From Candidatus Bathyarchaeota archaeon (GTDB lineage Archaea > Thermoproteota > Bathyarchaeia > Bathyarchaeales > Bathyarchaeaceae): a stretch of 64,000 nt of DNA. The position numbers and the translations under genes were made by a program. How positions within the stretch are numbered: the stretch's first letter is position 1; each line of letters begins with the position of its first letter. Shown here one piece after another: positions 32,721 to 41,494 of the stretch. The stretch lies in NCBI GenBank assembly GCA_004376295.1, contig SOJZ01000029.1, forward strand, positions 36,356 to 100,355, in the 5' to 3' direction. The notes under the pieces are model-generated. The model was given only the letters and a program-made list of their open reading frames with translations. It did no database searches and was not told where the DNA came from.

Positions 32721-34387
32721 ACTGGAAAACAGTCCTTCGATTGATAAGCGTTGACGTTAAATCTGGCAGATTGGTTAGGGGTCGAAAGGTTAAGAGATAT
32801 CGTGAGCGTAGATTTTTTCAGTATCTGTTGTATGGAGGAGCCTGTGCTCTTGGAGTAGCGATAGGATTACTTGTCGGGATATTCTATAGCGGAATTCCAG
32901 ACCCTGAGACAAAGATTATTCTTCATGATGGTGCAATTCTCCTTTTCTTATCGCTCCCCACTCTAATTCTCATTTACAGCCTAGTCTTCACTCTTATGAG
33001 CCAAATTCAACGAGCCGGAGTGAAATCCTCTATTCAACCTCCTTACTGGATGCCCATCACTTGGGAAGAACACACTCTTGCATCCACCTTAGCCAATCTG
33101 CTCGGGTTCTCTCTGGCTTCCATCATTTCAATCGGTTCAGCCATAGCTGTGGCTTCCGTCTTTTTGGAGATTGTTCCTCTAGCCATCTTTACGATCCTTG
33201 CTTTAGTGGCAAGCGCCTTTTTAGCCAGCACAACTACGGAGATTTTTAGGGTTCTACAGGTAAGGCTTATTGGAGCGGTTTACAAGTCTTCTGGCAAGGT
33301 CGCGGTGTGGGTGAGATTTATTGGTTCCTTAATCTTTTTTGTCGCCTTCTATATAATCTGGTTTGCCTTCACATCCGGCGCCAGCATTGCTCTTATAGGA
33401 ACCGTTGTTGGTACGCAAAACGCGGTCTGGTTCGTCCCATACGTGTGGTTAGGTATGGCTTTAGCCGCTTTTACAGAAGGACTGCTTGTTCATACAGTAA
33501 TTTTTTCACTCGCTTCCCTTCTGTTTATTCTAATCCTATTTTACGTGGCGGTTAGGCTGAACAGTCGATTTGGGTTGTACGAACCGCCAGCGATAACGGT
33601 GTCGCGTGGAGCTTATGTTCCAAAGATGGGTCTTTTAGGGAAACTTGGTTTTTCTTCGTTGGAGGCGGCTGTTATAAAGAAGGATTTTAAGGCTTTTACG
33701 AGACGACGGGAACTAATGTATATTTTCATAATGCCCATTGTATTCATGCTTATGCCATTGATGCAGTACTTGGGTGTACTGGGGCAGTCCCCACCGACGG
33801 AGGCTTCCCCTTTTCTCCTTGCTTGGATTCTTCTGATGCCGGGGGCTTTGATGGCTGTAATGCTAGGAAATATGATTGTCGGTCAAGAAGGCGGGTCCGT
33901 ATGGTATCTATATTCGTCACCGATCACAGCTAATGGCCTAGTCAAGTGCAAGTACACATTCATAATAATCTTCTCATGTATAGTAACCGTAGCGTGCAGC
34001 GTAGTAGGCATTTTAGTCGCTCGTCCACTGCTAAACTTTACCGTCGCATCTTTCATCGAGTCGCTACTTCTAATCTTTGCATTGGGTGCGGTTTCTCTGG
34101 GAGCTGGGATTAGAGGCGCCGATTTTGTTGAGATCCCAAGACCAAAGATGATAAGACCGAGAACAGCTTTCGTCAACATGATTGTGTGCTTTGTTTTGGC
34201 GTTGGTAATACTCTCTCCGCTCATTCCGTACACGGTTACCACAATGAGTATTCCTCTGCCTCTACCGACGATCGACCTTTATGTTGCACTCCCAATAAGT
34301 GCTGTCATAGCTATTATCGTAACATATATGTTCTACAAAATAGCATTAAAAAATGCAAAGGAATTCTTAATCAAAGCCGAGGTTTAA
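32717..34387 (+). CDS. ABC-2 type permease-like membrane protein
   Basis: 556 residues with about twelve hydrophobic helices in two groups separated by a soluble loop near 290-330. It lacks a strong family motif but is coupled by a 4-base overlap to the ATPase gene, so the two form one exporter. Substrate unknown (lipid, drug or sodium export in related systems). Confidence 0.85.
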   Translation: MNWKTVLRLISVDVKSGRLVRGRKVKRYRERRFFQYLLYGGACALGVAIGLLVGIFYSGIPDPETKIILHDGAILLFLSLPTLILIYSLVFTLMSQIQRAGVKSSIQPPYWMPITWEEHTLASTLANLLGFSLASIISIGSAIAVASVFLEIVPLAIFTILALVASAFLASTTTEIFRVLQVRLIGAVYKSSGKVAVWVRFIGSLIFFVAFYIIWFAFTSGASIALIGTVVGTQNAVWFVPYVWLGMALAAFTEGLLVHTVIFSLASLLFILILFYVAVRLNSRFGLYEPPAITVSRGAYVPKMGLLGKLGFSSLEAAVIKKDFKAFTRRRELMYIFIMPIVFMLMPLMQYLGVLGQSPPTEASPFLLAWILLMPGALMAVMLGNMIVGQEGGSVWYLYSSPITANGLVKCKYTFIIIFSCIVTVACSVVGILVARPLLNFTVASFIESLLLIFALGAVSLGAGIRGADFVEIPRPKMIRPRTAFVNMIVCFVLALVILSPLIPYTVTTMSIPLPLPTIDLYVALPISAVIAIIVTYMFYKIALKNAKEFLIKAEV

Positions 34388-34415
34388 ACGAAAATCTTCG
34401 TATTGCCATTCGCTG

Positions 34416-35279
34416 TTAAGCGCCTTTCTTGGTCACATCTGACCTAACGAGTCTAAGGGTGGCTATTAGGATGGAGGTGACTGTGTAGACCGCTATGATT
34501 GCGGCTGCCAGTTGGATGTCCCCGCCCAGCACAGATACGAAAGGGTTCTCCGGTGCGGCTATGAGTTCCGAGGCTACAAAGCTGGGAAGGTTGGAGACGC
34601 TCCAGTTCGGAAGCCACTTACTAATTTCTAGGTAAAGTTGCTCTCCTCCACTAATGAAGTACATCATGGAAAGAATACCGCCTATAAACAAGGAGGCCAC
34701 AAGTATGCCGATGCCAGCCAGCATTGAAAGAGTGGTTCTCCTAAAGACTTCACTGAACATGAAGGTCAGAGAAAAGAAGAGCAGGTTTGCGTAAAGGAGG
34801 ACCAAGTAGATAACTGGAAGGAATTGGAGAGACTCCTGAGGGCCGAAGAGCCCGTGAGCCAAGGTGGCTCCGAGAGTCGTCATTAGGGCTATCACGAAAC
34901 CTACGAGTGACAAGCCACCCAAGAACTTCCCCGTCATATACTCAATCTTTGTAACGGGTTTCGACAATAATATGTCAGCAGTTCCTCGCTCGTATTCTTC
35001 GGACATGGAGCCTCCGGCAATTACGATAGCTACAAGGGGGATGAACAAACCTTGAGGCCCCAGCACGCCAACAAGCCACATGCTGGCCTTGATTTCTTCT
35101 AGGGAAGGTCCCATAATATCAAAGCCTGGATGTGGATTGGTAAGAAAGTAGTGAAACAATGCAAACAATCCGACTTGGAGCGCCAAGGCCAAAATCACTA
35201 AGACATACAACCACTTCTTCGCCAGAGCTCTCCTCCACTCGTAGGTTACAAGGTTGACGGACCTCTGAAGGAAACCCAT
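34416..35279 (-). CDS. ABC-2 family transporter permease
   Basis: 287 residues, six membrane helices, with the ABC-2 block GGSMSEEYERGTADILLSKPVTKIEYMTGKFLGG. Lies 2 bases after the ATPase gene that precedes it on the minus strand. Converges on the preceding exporter. Confidence 0.9.
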   Translation of the reverse strand: MGFLQRSVNLVTYEWRRALAKKWLYVLVILALALQVGLFALFHYFLTNPHPGFDIMGPSLEEIKASMWLVGVLGPQGLFIPLVAIVIAGGSMSEEYERGTADILLSKPVTKIEYMTGKFLGGLSLVGFVIALMTTLGATLAHGLFGPQESLQFLPVIYLVLLYANLLFFSLTFMFSEVFRRTTLSMLAGIGILVASLFIGGILSMMYFISGGEQLYLEISKWLPNWSVSNLPSFVASELIAAPENPFVSVLGGDIQLAAAIIAVYTVTSILIATLRLVRSDVTKKGA

Positions 35280-35281
35280 CT

Positions 35282-36217
35282 CTATCGACCTCCCTTTAAT
35301 GCTTGGAGATATGCGTCTTCTAGTGTGATCTTGCGCAGGTTGAGGCTCAAAAGAACGCCTTTATGTTTGAAGATTTCGGATGATATTTCGCCTCTGAGGT
35401 CTTTCTTTTCCTTTAGTTCTATCAGTAACTTGTTTTCATCTGTTTTCACGTTCTCTACAAAGTCTAACTGTTGAAGGCTGGAGATAATCTTTTTAGTTAT
35501 GTTTTTTACCTCGGCTTCTATGACCCACTTTTGAGTGAAAGCGTCTAATACCGCAGATATTGGACCGTCGAAGACCGTTTTACCCTTGTTGATCATTCCA
35601 ACGTGGGTGCATATGCGCTGTACTTCGTCTAGGAGATGCGAGGAGATGAAGACGGTTTTTCCCTCCTTTGAGAGTTTCATGAAGAGGTTTCTGAAGTGGG
35701 CTGTTGCTTCTGGGTCCATACCTATGGTCGGTTCATCCATTATGAGAACTGCAGGATCATTGATGAGTGCCAAGGCTACTGAGAGCCTCTGAACCATCCC
35801 CTTGCTGTACTTTCCAATCTTCTTATCGCCCCACTCTTTCAAGCCAACGAGGTTGATGAGTTCTTTGACCCTCTCCTTCCTAGCCTGCGCAGCTAATCCA
35901 AACATTTTTCCCATGAAGTCAAGCAGTTGTTCTCCGCTGAAGAAAGTTTGTAGGGTTGGCAGCTCTGGGGCGTATCCAACCTTTTGAAGGGCTCGCACCG
36001 GGTCTTTGGATGGATTAACTCCAGCTATCTTCACTTCGCCTCCGTTGGGTTTGAGGAGTCCTAGCATTGTTCTGATCGTGGTTGTCTTCCCCGCTCCGTT
36101 CGGTCCCAAATAGCCGTAAACCCATCCTTTGTCAACCGAGAAGGAAACCGAATCCAACGCCTTGAAGTCTCCGTAGAACTTTGTTAGGTTGGAGACGTTT
36201 ATGACGGGTTGAGACAC
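35282..36217 (-). CDS. ABC transporter ATP-binding protein
   Basis: 311 residues with Walker A GPNGAGKTT, signature YSKGMVQRLS, Walker B VLIMDEPTIGMDP and SSHLLDEV. The C-terminal 80 residues form an extra alpha/beta domain common in Nat/Ccm-type exporters. Partner of the ABC-2 permease at 34416. Confidence 0.95.
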   Translation of the reverse strand: MSQPVINVSNLTKFYGDFKALDSVSFSVDKGWVYGYLGPNGAGKTTTIRTMLGLLKPNGGEVKIAGVNPSKDPVRALQKVGYAPELPTLQTFFSGEQLLDFMGKMFGLAAQARKERVKELINLVGLKEWGDKKIGKYSKGMVQRLSVALALINDPAVLIMDEPTIGMDPEATAHFRNLFMKLSKEGKTVFISSHLLDEVQRICTHVGMINKGKTVFDGPISAVLDAFTQKWVIEAEVKNITKKIISSLQQLDFVENVKTDENKLLIELKEKKDLRGEISSEIFKHKGVLLSLNLRKITLEDAYLQALKGGR

Positions 36218-36296
36218 AATGGTTCACCGGTGAGTTTTGTAATATCTTGTTGAGTGGTCTCTAATATAGTTATTAAATGTTTACGTAAACAAGTCT

Positions 36297-37616
36297 TCAT
36301 CTTGTTAATAGGTTGGAGGCGGTTCGTTGGGCTTTTTGCATAACTTCCAGTTCATCTAGCGTTTTCACTTTTCTTCCTTCCATCAACAATTTTCCGTCAA
36401 CAATGATCGTGTCTACGTCGCTTCCGCGGGCTGAGTAGACTATGTTTGCGTATGGGTCATGTATGGGCGTTAGATGAGGCTTTCTGAAATCGATTAATAT
36501 GATGTCGGCTTTTTTCCCAACCTCCAGCGAACCCACGGTTTTTTCTAGTCCAAGCGCTTTAGCTCCATCTGTTGTAGCCATTCTTAGGACCTGTTGTGCT
36601 GACAAGACTGTTGGGTCCATGTACTTTATCTTCTGCAGAAGAGCGGCTGTTTTCATTTCTTCAAACATGTCGAGGTTGTTGTTGCTGGCTGGTCCGTCTG
36701 TGCCTATGCCCACGGTTATGCCTAGGTCTGTGAGAGTTTTGATTTTTGGTGTGCCTGAGGCTATTTTCATGTTGGCTGTTGGGTTGTATGAAACTTTTAC
36801 GTTGTGTTTGGCCATTGTCCGCATCTCCTTCTCTGTGAGATATATGCAGTGTGCGGCGAGAACGTTGGATTTCAAGAAGTTTATGCTTTCTAGCAGCTCG
36901 ATTTCGGTGAGACCGTATCTTTTCTTTACTAGTTTTGCCATTTGTTTTGATTCTGCTAGGTGTATGTGCATGCCTATGCCGAGTTTTGAGGCTTCTTCTC
37001 GTGTTTGGGTTAGGAGTTGAGGGCTACATGTGTAGACGGCGTGGGGGCCTAGTTGAGTGGTTACTCTTCCGTCTGCGTATCCGTTGTATTTTTGAGCGAA
37101 TTCTACGCCTTCTTTTAGCATGCGTTCTCCTTTTTCGCGGTTTTCTGTTTCTATGATTCCTTGTGCTAGTACGGCTCTTAGTCCAGCTTTTTCGACGGCT
37201 TTTGCTATTTTTTCTTCGTGGAAGTACATGTCTGCGAATGTGGTTGTGCCGTTTTTGATGTTTTCGAGGCAGCCTAGTAGTGCGCCTTGGTAGATGTCGT
37301 TTGGAGTGAGTTTTGCTTCTAGGGGCCATATGGTTTGGGTTAGCCATGTTGTGAGTGGCTGGTCTTCTGCTATTCCTCGGAAAAGTGTCATTGGTAGGTG
37401 GGTGTGGCAGTTGATTAGTCCTGGCGTGGCGACTTTGTCTTTGCCGTTTATTGTGATTTCGGTTTTTATTTTAGGTGCTTTTGTTTCTCTTCCTACATAG
37501 AGGATTATGTCTTTTTTTGTGGCGATTAATCCGTTTCTTATTATGGCGTCTCTACCATTCATTGGGAGAATGGTGCAGTTGTGGATGATTATGTCTACTT
37601 CTTCCAAGGATTTCAC
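36297..37616 (-). CDS. Amidohydrolase, adenosine/S-adenosylhomocysteine deaminase type
   Basis: 439 residues with the amidohydrolase metal site: NCHTHLPMTLFRG (HxH), LAESKQM (Glu/His region MHIHLAES), AHCIYLTE and GTDGPASNNNLDMFEEM (Asp). The LFRGIAEDQPLTTWL block and HCIYL match the MtaD/SAH-deaminase subgroup, which deaminates 5'-methylthioadenosine, S-adenosylhomocysteine or adenosine to the inosine forms in methionine salvage. Coding strand is rich in A/C-ending codons. Confidence 0.9.
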   Translation of the reverse strand: MKSLEEVDIIIHNCTILPMNGRDAIIRNGLIATKKDIILYVGRETKAPKIKTEITINGKDKVATPGLINCHTHLPMTLFRGIAEDQPLTTWLTQTIWPLEAKLTPNDIYQGALLGCLENIKNGTTTFADMYFHEEKIAKAVEKAGLRAVLAQGIIETENREKGERMLKEGVEFAQKYNGYADGRVTTQLGPHAVYTCSPQLLTQTREEASKLGIGMHIHLAESKQMAKLVKKRYGLTEIELLESINFLKSNVLAAHCIYLTEKEMRTMAKHNVKVSYNPTANMKIASGTPKIKTLTDLGITVGIGTDGPASNNNLDMFEEMKTAALLQKIKYMDPTVLSAQQVLRMATTDGAKALGLEKTVGSLEVGKKADIILIDFRKPHLTPIHDPYANIVYSARGSDVDTIIVDGKLLMEGRKVKTLDELEVMQKAQRTASNLLTR

Positions 37617-37751
37617 CTTGATGAGGGAGGTTTACTGTTTTAGTTTTGGTGTTTTGTCTTTGCAGTTAAGGTTTTTGTTGTTGATTTTGAATATTGATTT
37701 TGCTTTCATAAATGATTTCTTAGTTCGAGCTTAGTTTGTTTTCGATGTGTT

Positions 37752-37889
37752 ATGAGTACTCGGCTTGAAGAGATTCGGCGTCAGGTTGCGGAGTTGCTGA
37801 AGGATGTTGAGGAGTTGCGACGACTGAAATCTGCTTCAGAGGATGTTCAACGTTTTCGTAGGATGATTATTAGGTCAAGATACGATTAG
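37752..37889 (+). CDS. 45-residue coiled-coil peptide
   Basis: TRLEEIRRQVAELLKDVEEL... then a basic end (RFRRMIIRSRYD). A single amphipathic helix with heptad spacing, divergent from the deaminase gene. No clear ribosome-binding site; the even composition supports coding but no family is known. Confidence 0.4.
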   Translation: MSTRLEEIRRQVAELLKDVEELRRLKSASEDVQRFRRMIIRSRYD

Positions 37890-37894
37890 AGAAA

Positions 37895-37980
37895 TAAGCT
37901 TTGTTATGTTGTTTGCGTGTGTCTCTCTCTTTATAGACCCCCTATAGACCCCCTATATATACCCCCTAATTTTTTCAAGA
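37895..37980 (-). repeat. Minus-strand copy of the G-rich element with internal repeats
   Basis: On the minus strand: AAAAAATTAGGGGGTATATA, then GGGGGTCTATA twice, then AAGAGAGAGAC, then ACACGCAAACAACATAACAAAGC. The GGGGGT-CTATA unit is tandem here. Blocks and order match the 14364 copy. Confidence 0.65.
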
Positions 37981-38130
37981 GTCTATAGAGAGGAGGGCCG
38001 GCAAGGTGTTCTCTTTGTATTTTTGGTTTTGTATTTTGTTCTATGTCTAATGAAGGTTCTGTTATTTCTGTCGATTATGTTAAAAATTGCGTGATAGCAT
38101 ATGGCTTCTGAATTGGAGCCTAACAGAATT

Positions 38131-38179
38131 TAGATAGTAGGCCGTGGGTGACAGTTTCTGGCACGGCCTACATAGTCTA
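38131..38179. repeat. Strong hairpin: GTAGGCCGTG / CACGGCCTAC
   Basis: A perfect 10-bp inverted repeat (38137-38146 and 38162-38171) around a 15-base loop, with outer TAGA/TCTA pairs extending it. No T-run follows on either side. The 340-base gap 37890-38228 otherwise holds the G-rich element and no gene. Confidence 0.7.
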
Positions 38180-38228
38180 CTGTATCAGAGGAGGCCATCC
38201 CGTCTCTCGGTGTCTTTCTGTCTGAGCC

Positions 38229-38636
38229 TTAGCGGCCGTTAGGCCCCTTGACTGTCACACCAATGTGTTTACCGAAGATGTCGTTAAGAGACACCTTACC
38301 CATTCCAATCGACGCAAGCTTGTGGCAGATAATGCTCAAAGAATCCTCAGTGCAGCTTAACAAGCCTTCGCCTTCGCCGGTCAGTGTGTACACTTTTCTT
38401 GGTCTTTGATTGGTTAGGTCCCAGTTGCTTTCGACGTAGCCTTTTTCTTCTAAGAGACTTAACAGCGGGTATATTGTGCTTGGACCGAAGTATACTCCGA
38501 AGTTTTTGCGGATGCTTGAGATGATTTGGTAGCCGTGCATGGGATGCGATTTTAAGAACTGGAGGATGACCAGATCTAGGAGGCCTCTCATCAATTTGTT
38601 TTGAACTTCTCTTAGTTGTCTTTCCATTTTATTCAT
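38229..38636 (-). CDS. PadR-family transcriptional regulator
   Basis: About 135 residues: winged helix (GLLDLVILQFLKSHPMHGYQIISSIRKNFGVYFGPSTIYPLLSLLEEKGYVESNW) and a short C-terminal helix. The block SxIYPLLxxLExxGYV is diagnostic of PadR. A start three codons in (38627) is also likely. Divergent from the second PadR gene at 38866; they share an operator. Confidence 0.9.
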   Translation of the reverse strand: MNKMERQLREVQNKLMRGLLDLVILQFLKSHPMHGYQIISSIRKNFGVYFGPSTIYPLLSLLEEKGYVESNWDLTNQRPRKVYTLTGEGEGLLSCTEDSLSIICHKLASIGMGKVSLNDIFGKHIGVTVKGPNGR

Positions 38637-38668
38637 CCCTTTTTTGTGTAGGTTTGTTGAACAGTTTA

Positions 38669-38709
38669 CACGTTGTACGTGTATACAATATGTCTCTATT
38701 CGGACATAT
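38669..38709. promoter_or_regulatory. PadR-type operators between divergent regulators
   Basis: Two inverted repeats: ACACG-TTGTA-CGTGT (38669-38683) and ATATGTC-TCTATTCG-GACATAT (38688-38709). The ATGT/ACAT half-sites of the second fit reported PadR operators. They lie between the divergent PadR genes and probably mediate autoregulation. Confidence 0.7.
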
Positions 38710-38865
38710 CAAGTCTTTATAGGCACGACATAAGATATAAAGGTTTGCACGTATTCCAAGCATACAAAAGCATATCTAAGCATATGAAAACACGTAAAAA
38801 TCTGGGCAATTTAAATAAACCAAATCATCCAACCATGAATATAGAACAATTTTGGAAGTGAAAAA

Positions 38866-39195
38866 TTGGCTGAAACCTTCAAGGAGCGAATTGTACTACG
38901 CTTCTCCAAAAGTTTTCTCGACATACTCGTACTCAGACTTATTCAGGCCGAGCCCATGTGGGGATACAAGATTATTAAGAAGACAGAAGGATTGTTTGGA
39001 ATCAAACTTAGACACGGAGCCATATATCCCCTTCTCAATTCGCTGGAGGCTAACGGTCATCTCAGAAGCAAACAAGAGGTTCATGGAAGAAGAAAGAGAA
39101 AAGTGTATGAGATCACGTCGAGAGGGATACAATTCGTCAGCGCTTATTACGATTTTTTAAGCGAACAATTGGAAATGCATGATATCAAAGGCTAG
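38866..39195 (+). CDS. PadR-family transcriptional regulator
   Basis: 109 residues: SFLDILVLRLIQAEPMWGYKIIKKTEGLFGIKLRHGAIYPLLNSLEANGHLRSKQEVHGRRKRKVYEITSRG. Start is TTG at 38866. It precedes the polyprenyl synthase genes by 12 bases, so it is probably the first gene of that operon and a local regulator of isoprenoid synthesis or the downstream transporter. Confidence 0.9.
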   Translation: MAETFKERIVLRFSKSFLDILVLRLIQAEPMWGYKIIKKTEGLFGIKLRHGAIYPLLNSLEANGHLRSKQEVHGRRKRKVYEITSRGIQFVSAYYDFLSEQLEMHDIKG

Positions 39196-39207
39196 GAGAC
39201 CTAAAAG

Positions 39208-40287
39208 ATGAAGCAAACAGGCAGAAGTCAAGAAGAGATAGTGGAGCAGGTGCAGAGACTTTTGGAGGAAAGAGGTAGAAAGGCTCTGGAAATGGCGAAG
39301 AAAGAAATGTTGCAGGAGAAGATTGAGAGTAAAGAGGTTCGTGAAGCCCTAAACTATTTTATGACTGAATATTGGCAGGACCTGGCTAGGCCCGCTCTGC
39401 TTTCTCTGTGCTGTGAAGCTGTGGGAGGAGATCCTGAGGCAACGATTCCAATAGCCATTCCTTTATCGTTGATAAGCGGAGGCATAGACATACACGACGA
39501 CATCATCGACCAGTCAGAGACTAAGAGGTCTCGTTCCACTGTTCTGGGAAAGTTTGGCAAAGACATAGCACTGCTTGTGGGAGATGCGCTTCTATTAAAG
39601 GGTCTTACGTTGCTACATGATGTAGTTGAAAAGGGGGTCTCCACTGAAGGGGTCTCGATTGTTCTTGACATTGTTAAAAGAATGTTTTTTGAGCTTGGAG
39701 ATGCGGAAGCGTTGGAGCTTCGTTTTAGAAGACAGGTAAATGTTGCACCGGAAGAATACCTCAATGTAGTGAAAAAGAAGGCAGCTGACGTTGAGGCCCT
39801 CGCGAGAATAAGCGCTATTCTAGGCGGCGGATCAGATGAGGAGATTGAGAAGCTTGGCAACTATGGAAGACTTTTGGGGATGATTCTGATATTGAGAGAT
39901 GACATACTGGACACAACCGATTACGCGGAGACTTTGCATAGAATTGAGAAAGAATGTTTGCCGTTGCCGATACTTTACGCTCTGCAATCCGATAAAACAA
40001 AATCCGAACTGGTCTCCATGATCTGTAGGCAGCCATTAACAAAGAGGGATATAGAAAACATCCAAGAAAACACGGCAAGATCAGGCGGACTCGAGGGGTC
40101 TCAGAAAATCCTAAACGAACTTGCCAAAGATGCATGTTTGATTGTTCAAAAGATTGATAAAAACGAGGATCTAAAAGCCTTTGCAATAGCCTCTTGCGTC
40201 CCCTACTTGAAGAAGGAGATTAAGGCTGGAAAAGCATTTTGGAGACTCGAAACAAAGAAAAGGTTGGAGATGCATGCATACAACTAA
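39208..40287 (+). CDS. Polyprenyl (geranylgeranyl-type) diphosphate synthase
   Basis: 359 residues with the first aspartate-rich motif in GGIDIHDDIIDQSETKRSRSTVLGKFGKDIALLVGDALL and the second in LILRDDILDTTDY. It would extend allylic diphosphates with isopentenyl diphosphate to make C15-C25 chains for membrane lipids. The N-terminus (EQVQRLLEERGRKALEMAKKEML) is shared with the next gene. Chain length cannot be set by eye. Confidence 0.9.
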   Translation: MKQTGRSQEEIVEQVQRLLEERGRKALEMAKKEMLQEKIESKEVREALNYFMTEYWQDLARPALLSLCCEAVGGDPEATIPIAIPLSLISGGIDIHDDIIDQSETKRSRSTVLGKFGKDIALLVGDALLLKGLTLLHDVVEKGVSTEGVSIVLDIVKRMFFELGDAEALELRFRRQVNVAPEEYLNVVKKKAADVEALARISAILGGGSDEEIEKLGNYGRLLGMILILRDDILDTTDYAETLHRIEKECLPLPILYALQSDKTKSELVSMICRQPLTKRDIENIQENTARSGGLEGSQKILNELAKDACLIVQKIDKNEDLKAFAIASCVPYLKKEIKAGKAFWRLETKKRLEMHAYN

Positions 40288-41281
40288 AATGAAAGCCAAC
40301 GAGAAGCTAATTGAACAAGTTCAAAGGCTTCTGGAAGAAAGAAGTAAAAAGGCTCTAGATATCGCAAAAAAGGAGGTTCTACAAGAAAAAATGGAATGCA
40401 CAGAGATTAATGATGCTTTTGAGTACTACGCAGAAAATTGGAACGACGTTATTCATCCTGGGCTGCTTTCAATTGCTTGTGAGGCTGCAGGAGGAGATGT
40501 TGACAAGTCAATCCCGATACAAGTCGTCATGTTGTTGCTAACTGCAGCGGTTGACATACATGATGACATAATTGATGAGTCAAACACAAAACATGGAAAG
40601 CCCACCGTTTTCGCTAGGTTTGGCAAAGAAATCGCTCTTCTTGTAGGCGATGCTTTTTTGATAAAGGCTCTAGTTCTTCTTCACAAGTTGGAGGTGCAAT
40701 TCCCTACAGGAAAGATGGATGCCATCTGGAATATAATAAAGAGTCGATTTTTTGAGATGGGAAATGCTGAGGCCCTCGAAGCTTCTTTGAAAGGTAACAC
40801 AGATGTTTCTGTGGAGGAGTACACACGGATTCTGAAAATGAAAGCTTCAACCTCCGAAGCTCACATGCGCATTGGCGCCATTGTAGGAGGTGGAGAACAA
40901 GAAATTGTTGACTTACTGGGTAATTACGGCAGAACACTAGGGATTCTAATCGGCATAAGAGAGGACTTCATTGATGTATTCGAACCCGAAGAACTCCAGA
41001 CCCGAATTAGGAATGAATGCCTTCCGCTTCCTATACTTTATGCTTTTAAGAACCCACAGACTAAGAAGATCATACTAGATTACCTTTCAAAACGAAAACT
41101 TTCTGACAAGGATGCGGAAAGAATAGTTGACATCATCTTTGAGGAAGAGAATGTTGAAATACTTAGAAATAGAGTAAAGAGCTTAGCTAGAAAAGCTTAT
41201 AACAACCTTTCCAACATACCCAATAAAAACTTAGTTTCGCAACTGGAAACACTAATTAAGGGCGTTATTGAAGATTTATAG
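40274..41281 (+). CDS. Paralogous polyprenyl diphosphate synthase
   Basis: 335 residues, clearly a tandem duplicate of the previous gene: VDIHDDIIDESNTKHGKPTVFARFGKEIALLVGDAFL and a second motif reading IREDFIDVFE, where the usual first Asp is Glu. The loss may lower activity or make it a modulatory subunit of the upstream enzyme. The start overlaps the upstream end by 14 bases at a TGCATGCA string. Confidence 0.85.
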   Translation: MHTTKMKANEKLIEQVQRLLEERSKKALDIAKKEVLQEKMECTEINDAFEYYAENWNDVIHPGLLSIACEAAGGDVDKSIPIQVVMLLLTAAVDIHDDIIDESNTKHGKPTVFARFGKEIALLVGDAFLIKALVLLHKLEVQFPTGKMDAIWNIIKSRFFEMGNAEALEASLKGNTDVSVEEYTRILKMKASTSEAHMRIGAIVGGGEQEIVDLLGNYGRTLGILIGIREDFIDVFEPEELQTRIRNECLPLPILYAFKNPQTKKIILDYLSKRKLSDKDAERIVDIIFEEENVEILRNRVKSLARKAYNNLSNIPNKNLVSQLETLIKGVIEDL

Positions 41282-41494
41282 ATTGTGATAACGCCTTTAC
41301 CAACTGAACAATCGTGGTGGCTTCAGTTTTGCCTCTTTCTTCTTTCTCTTTGTTGTCATATCACTCATCTCTAATTGTATTAGTGTTCTACACGTGGTTT
41401 ATAAGTTTTGCTGGACACAAATACAGTTTCTCAAATGTCTTCAGTGGAACCCGCATTAGCAAATATTTTATCCCTTTAATGTAATTATGACAAA

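Noticed and set aside
37895..38228. CRISPR array in the repeat-rich 38-kb gap
   Set aside because: The repeats are short G/C-rich blocks without regular spacers of 30-40 bases; no cas gene is present in the window.
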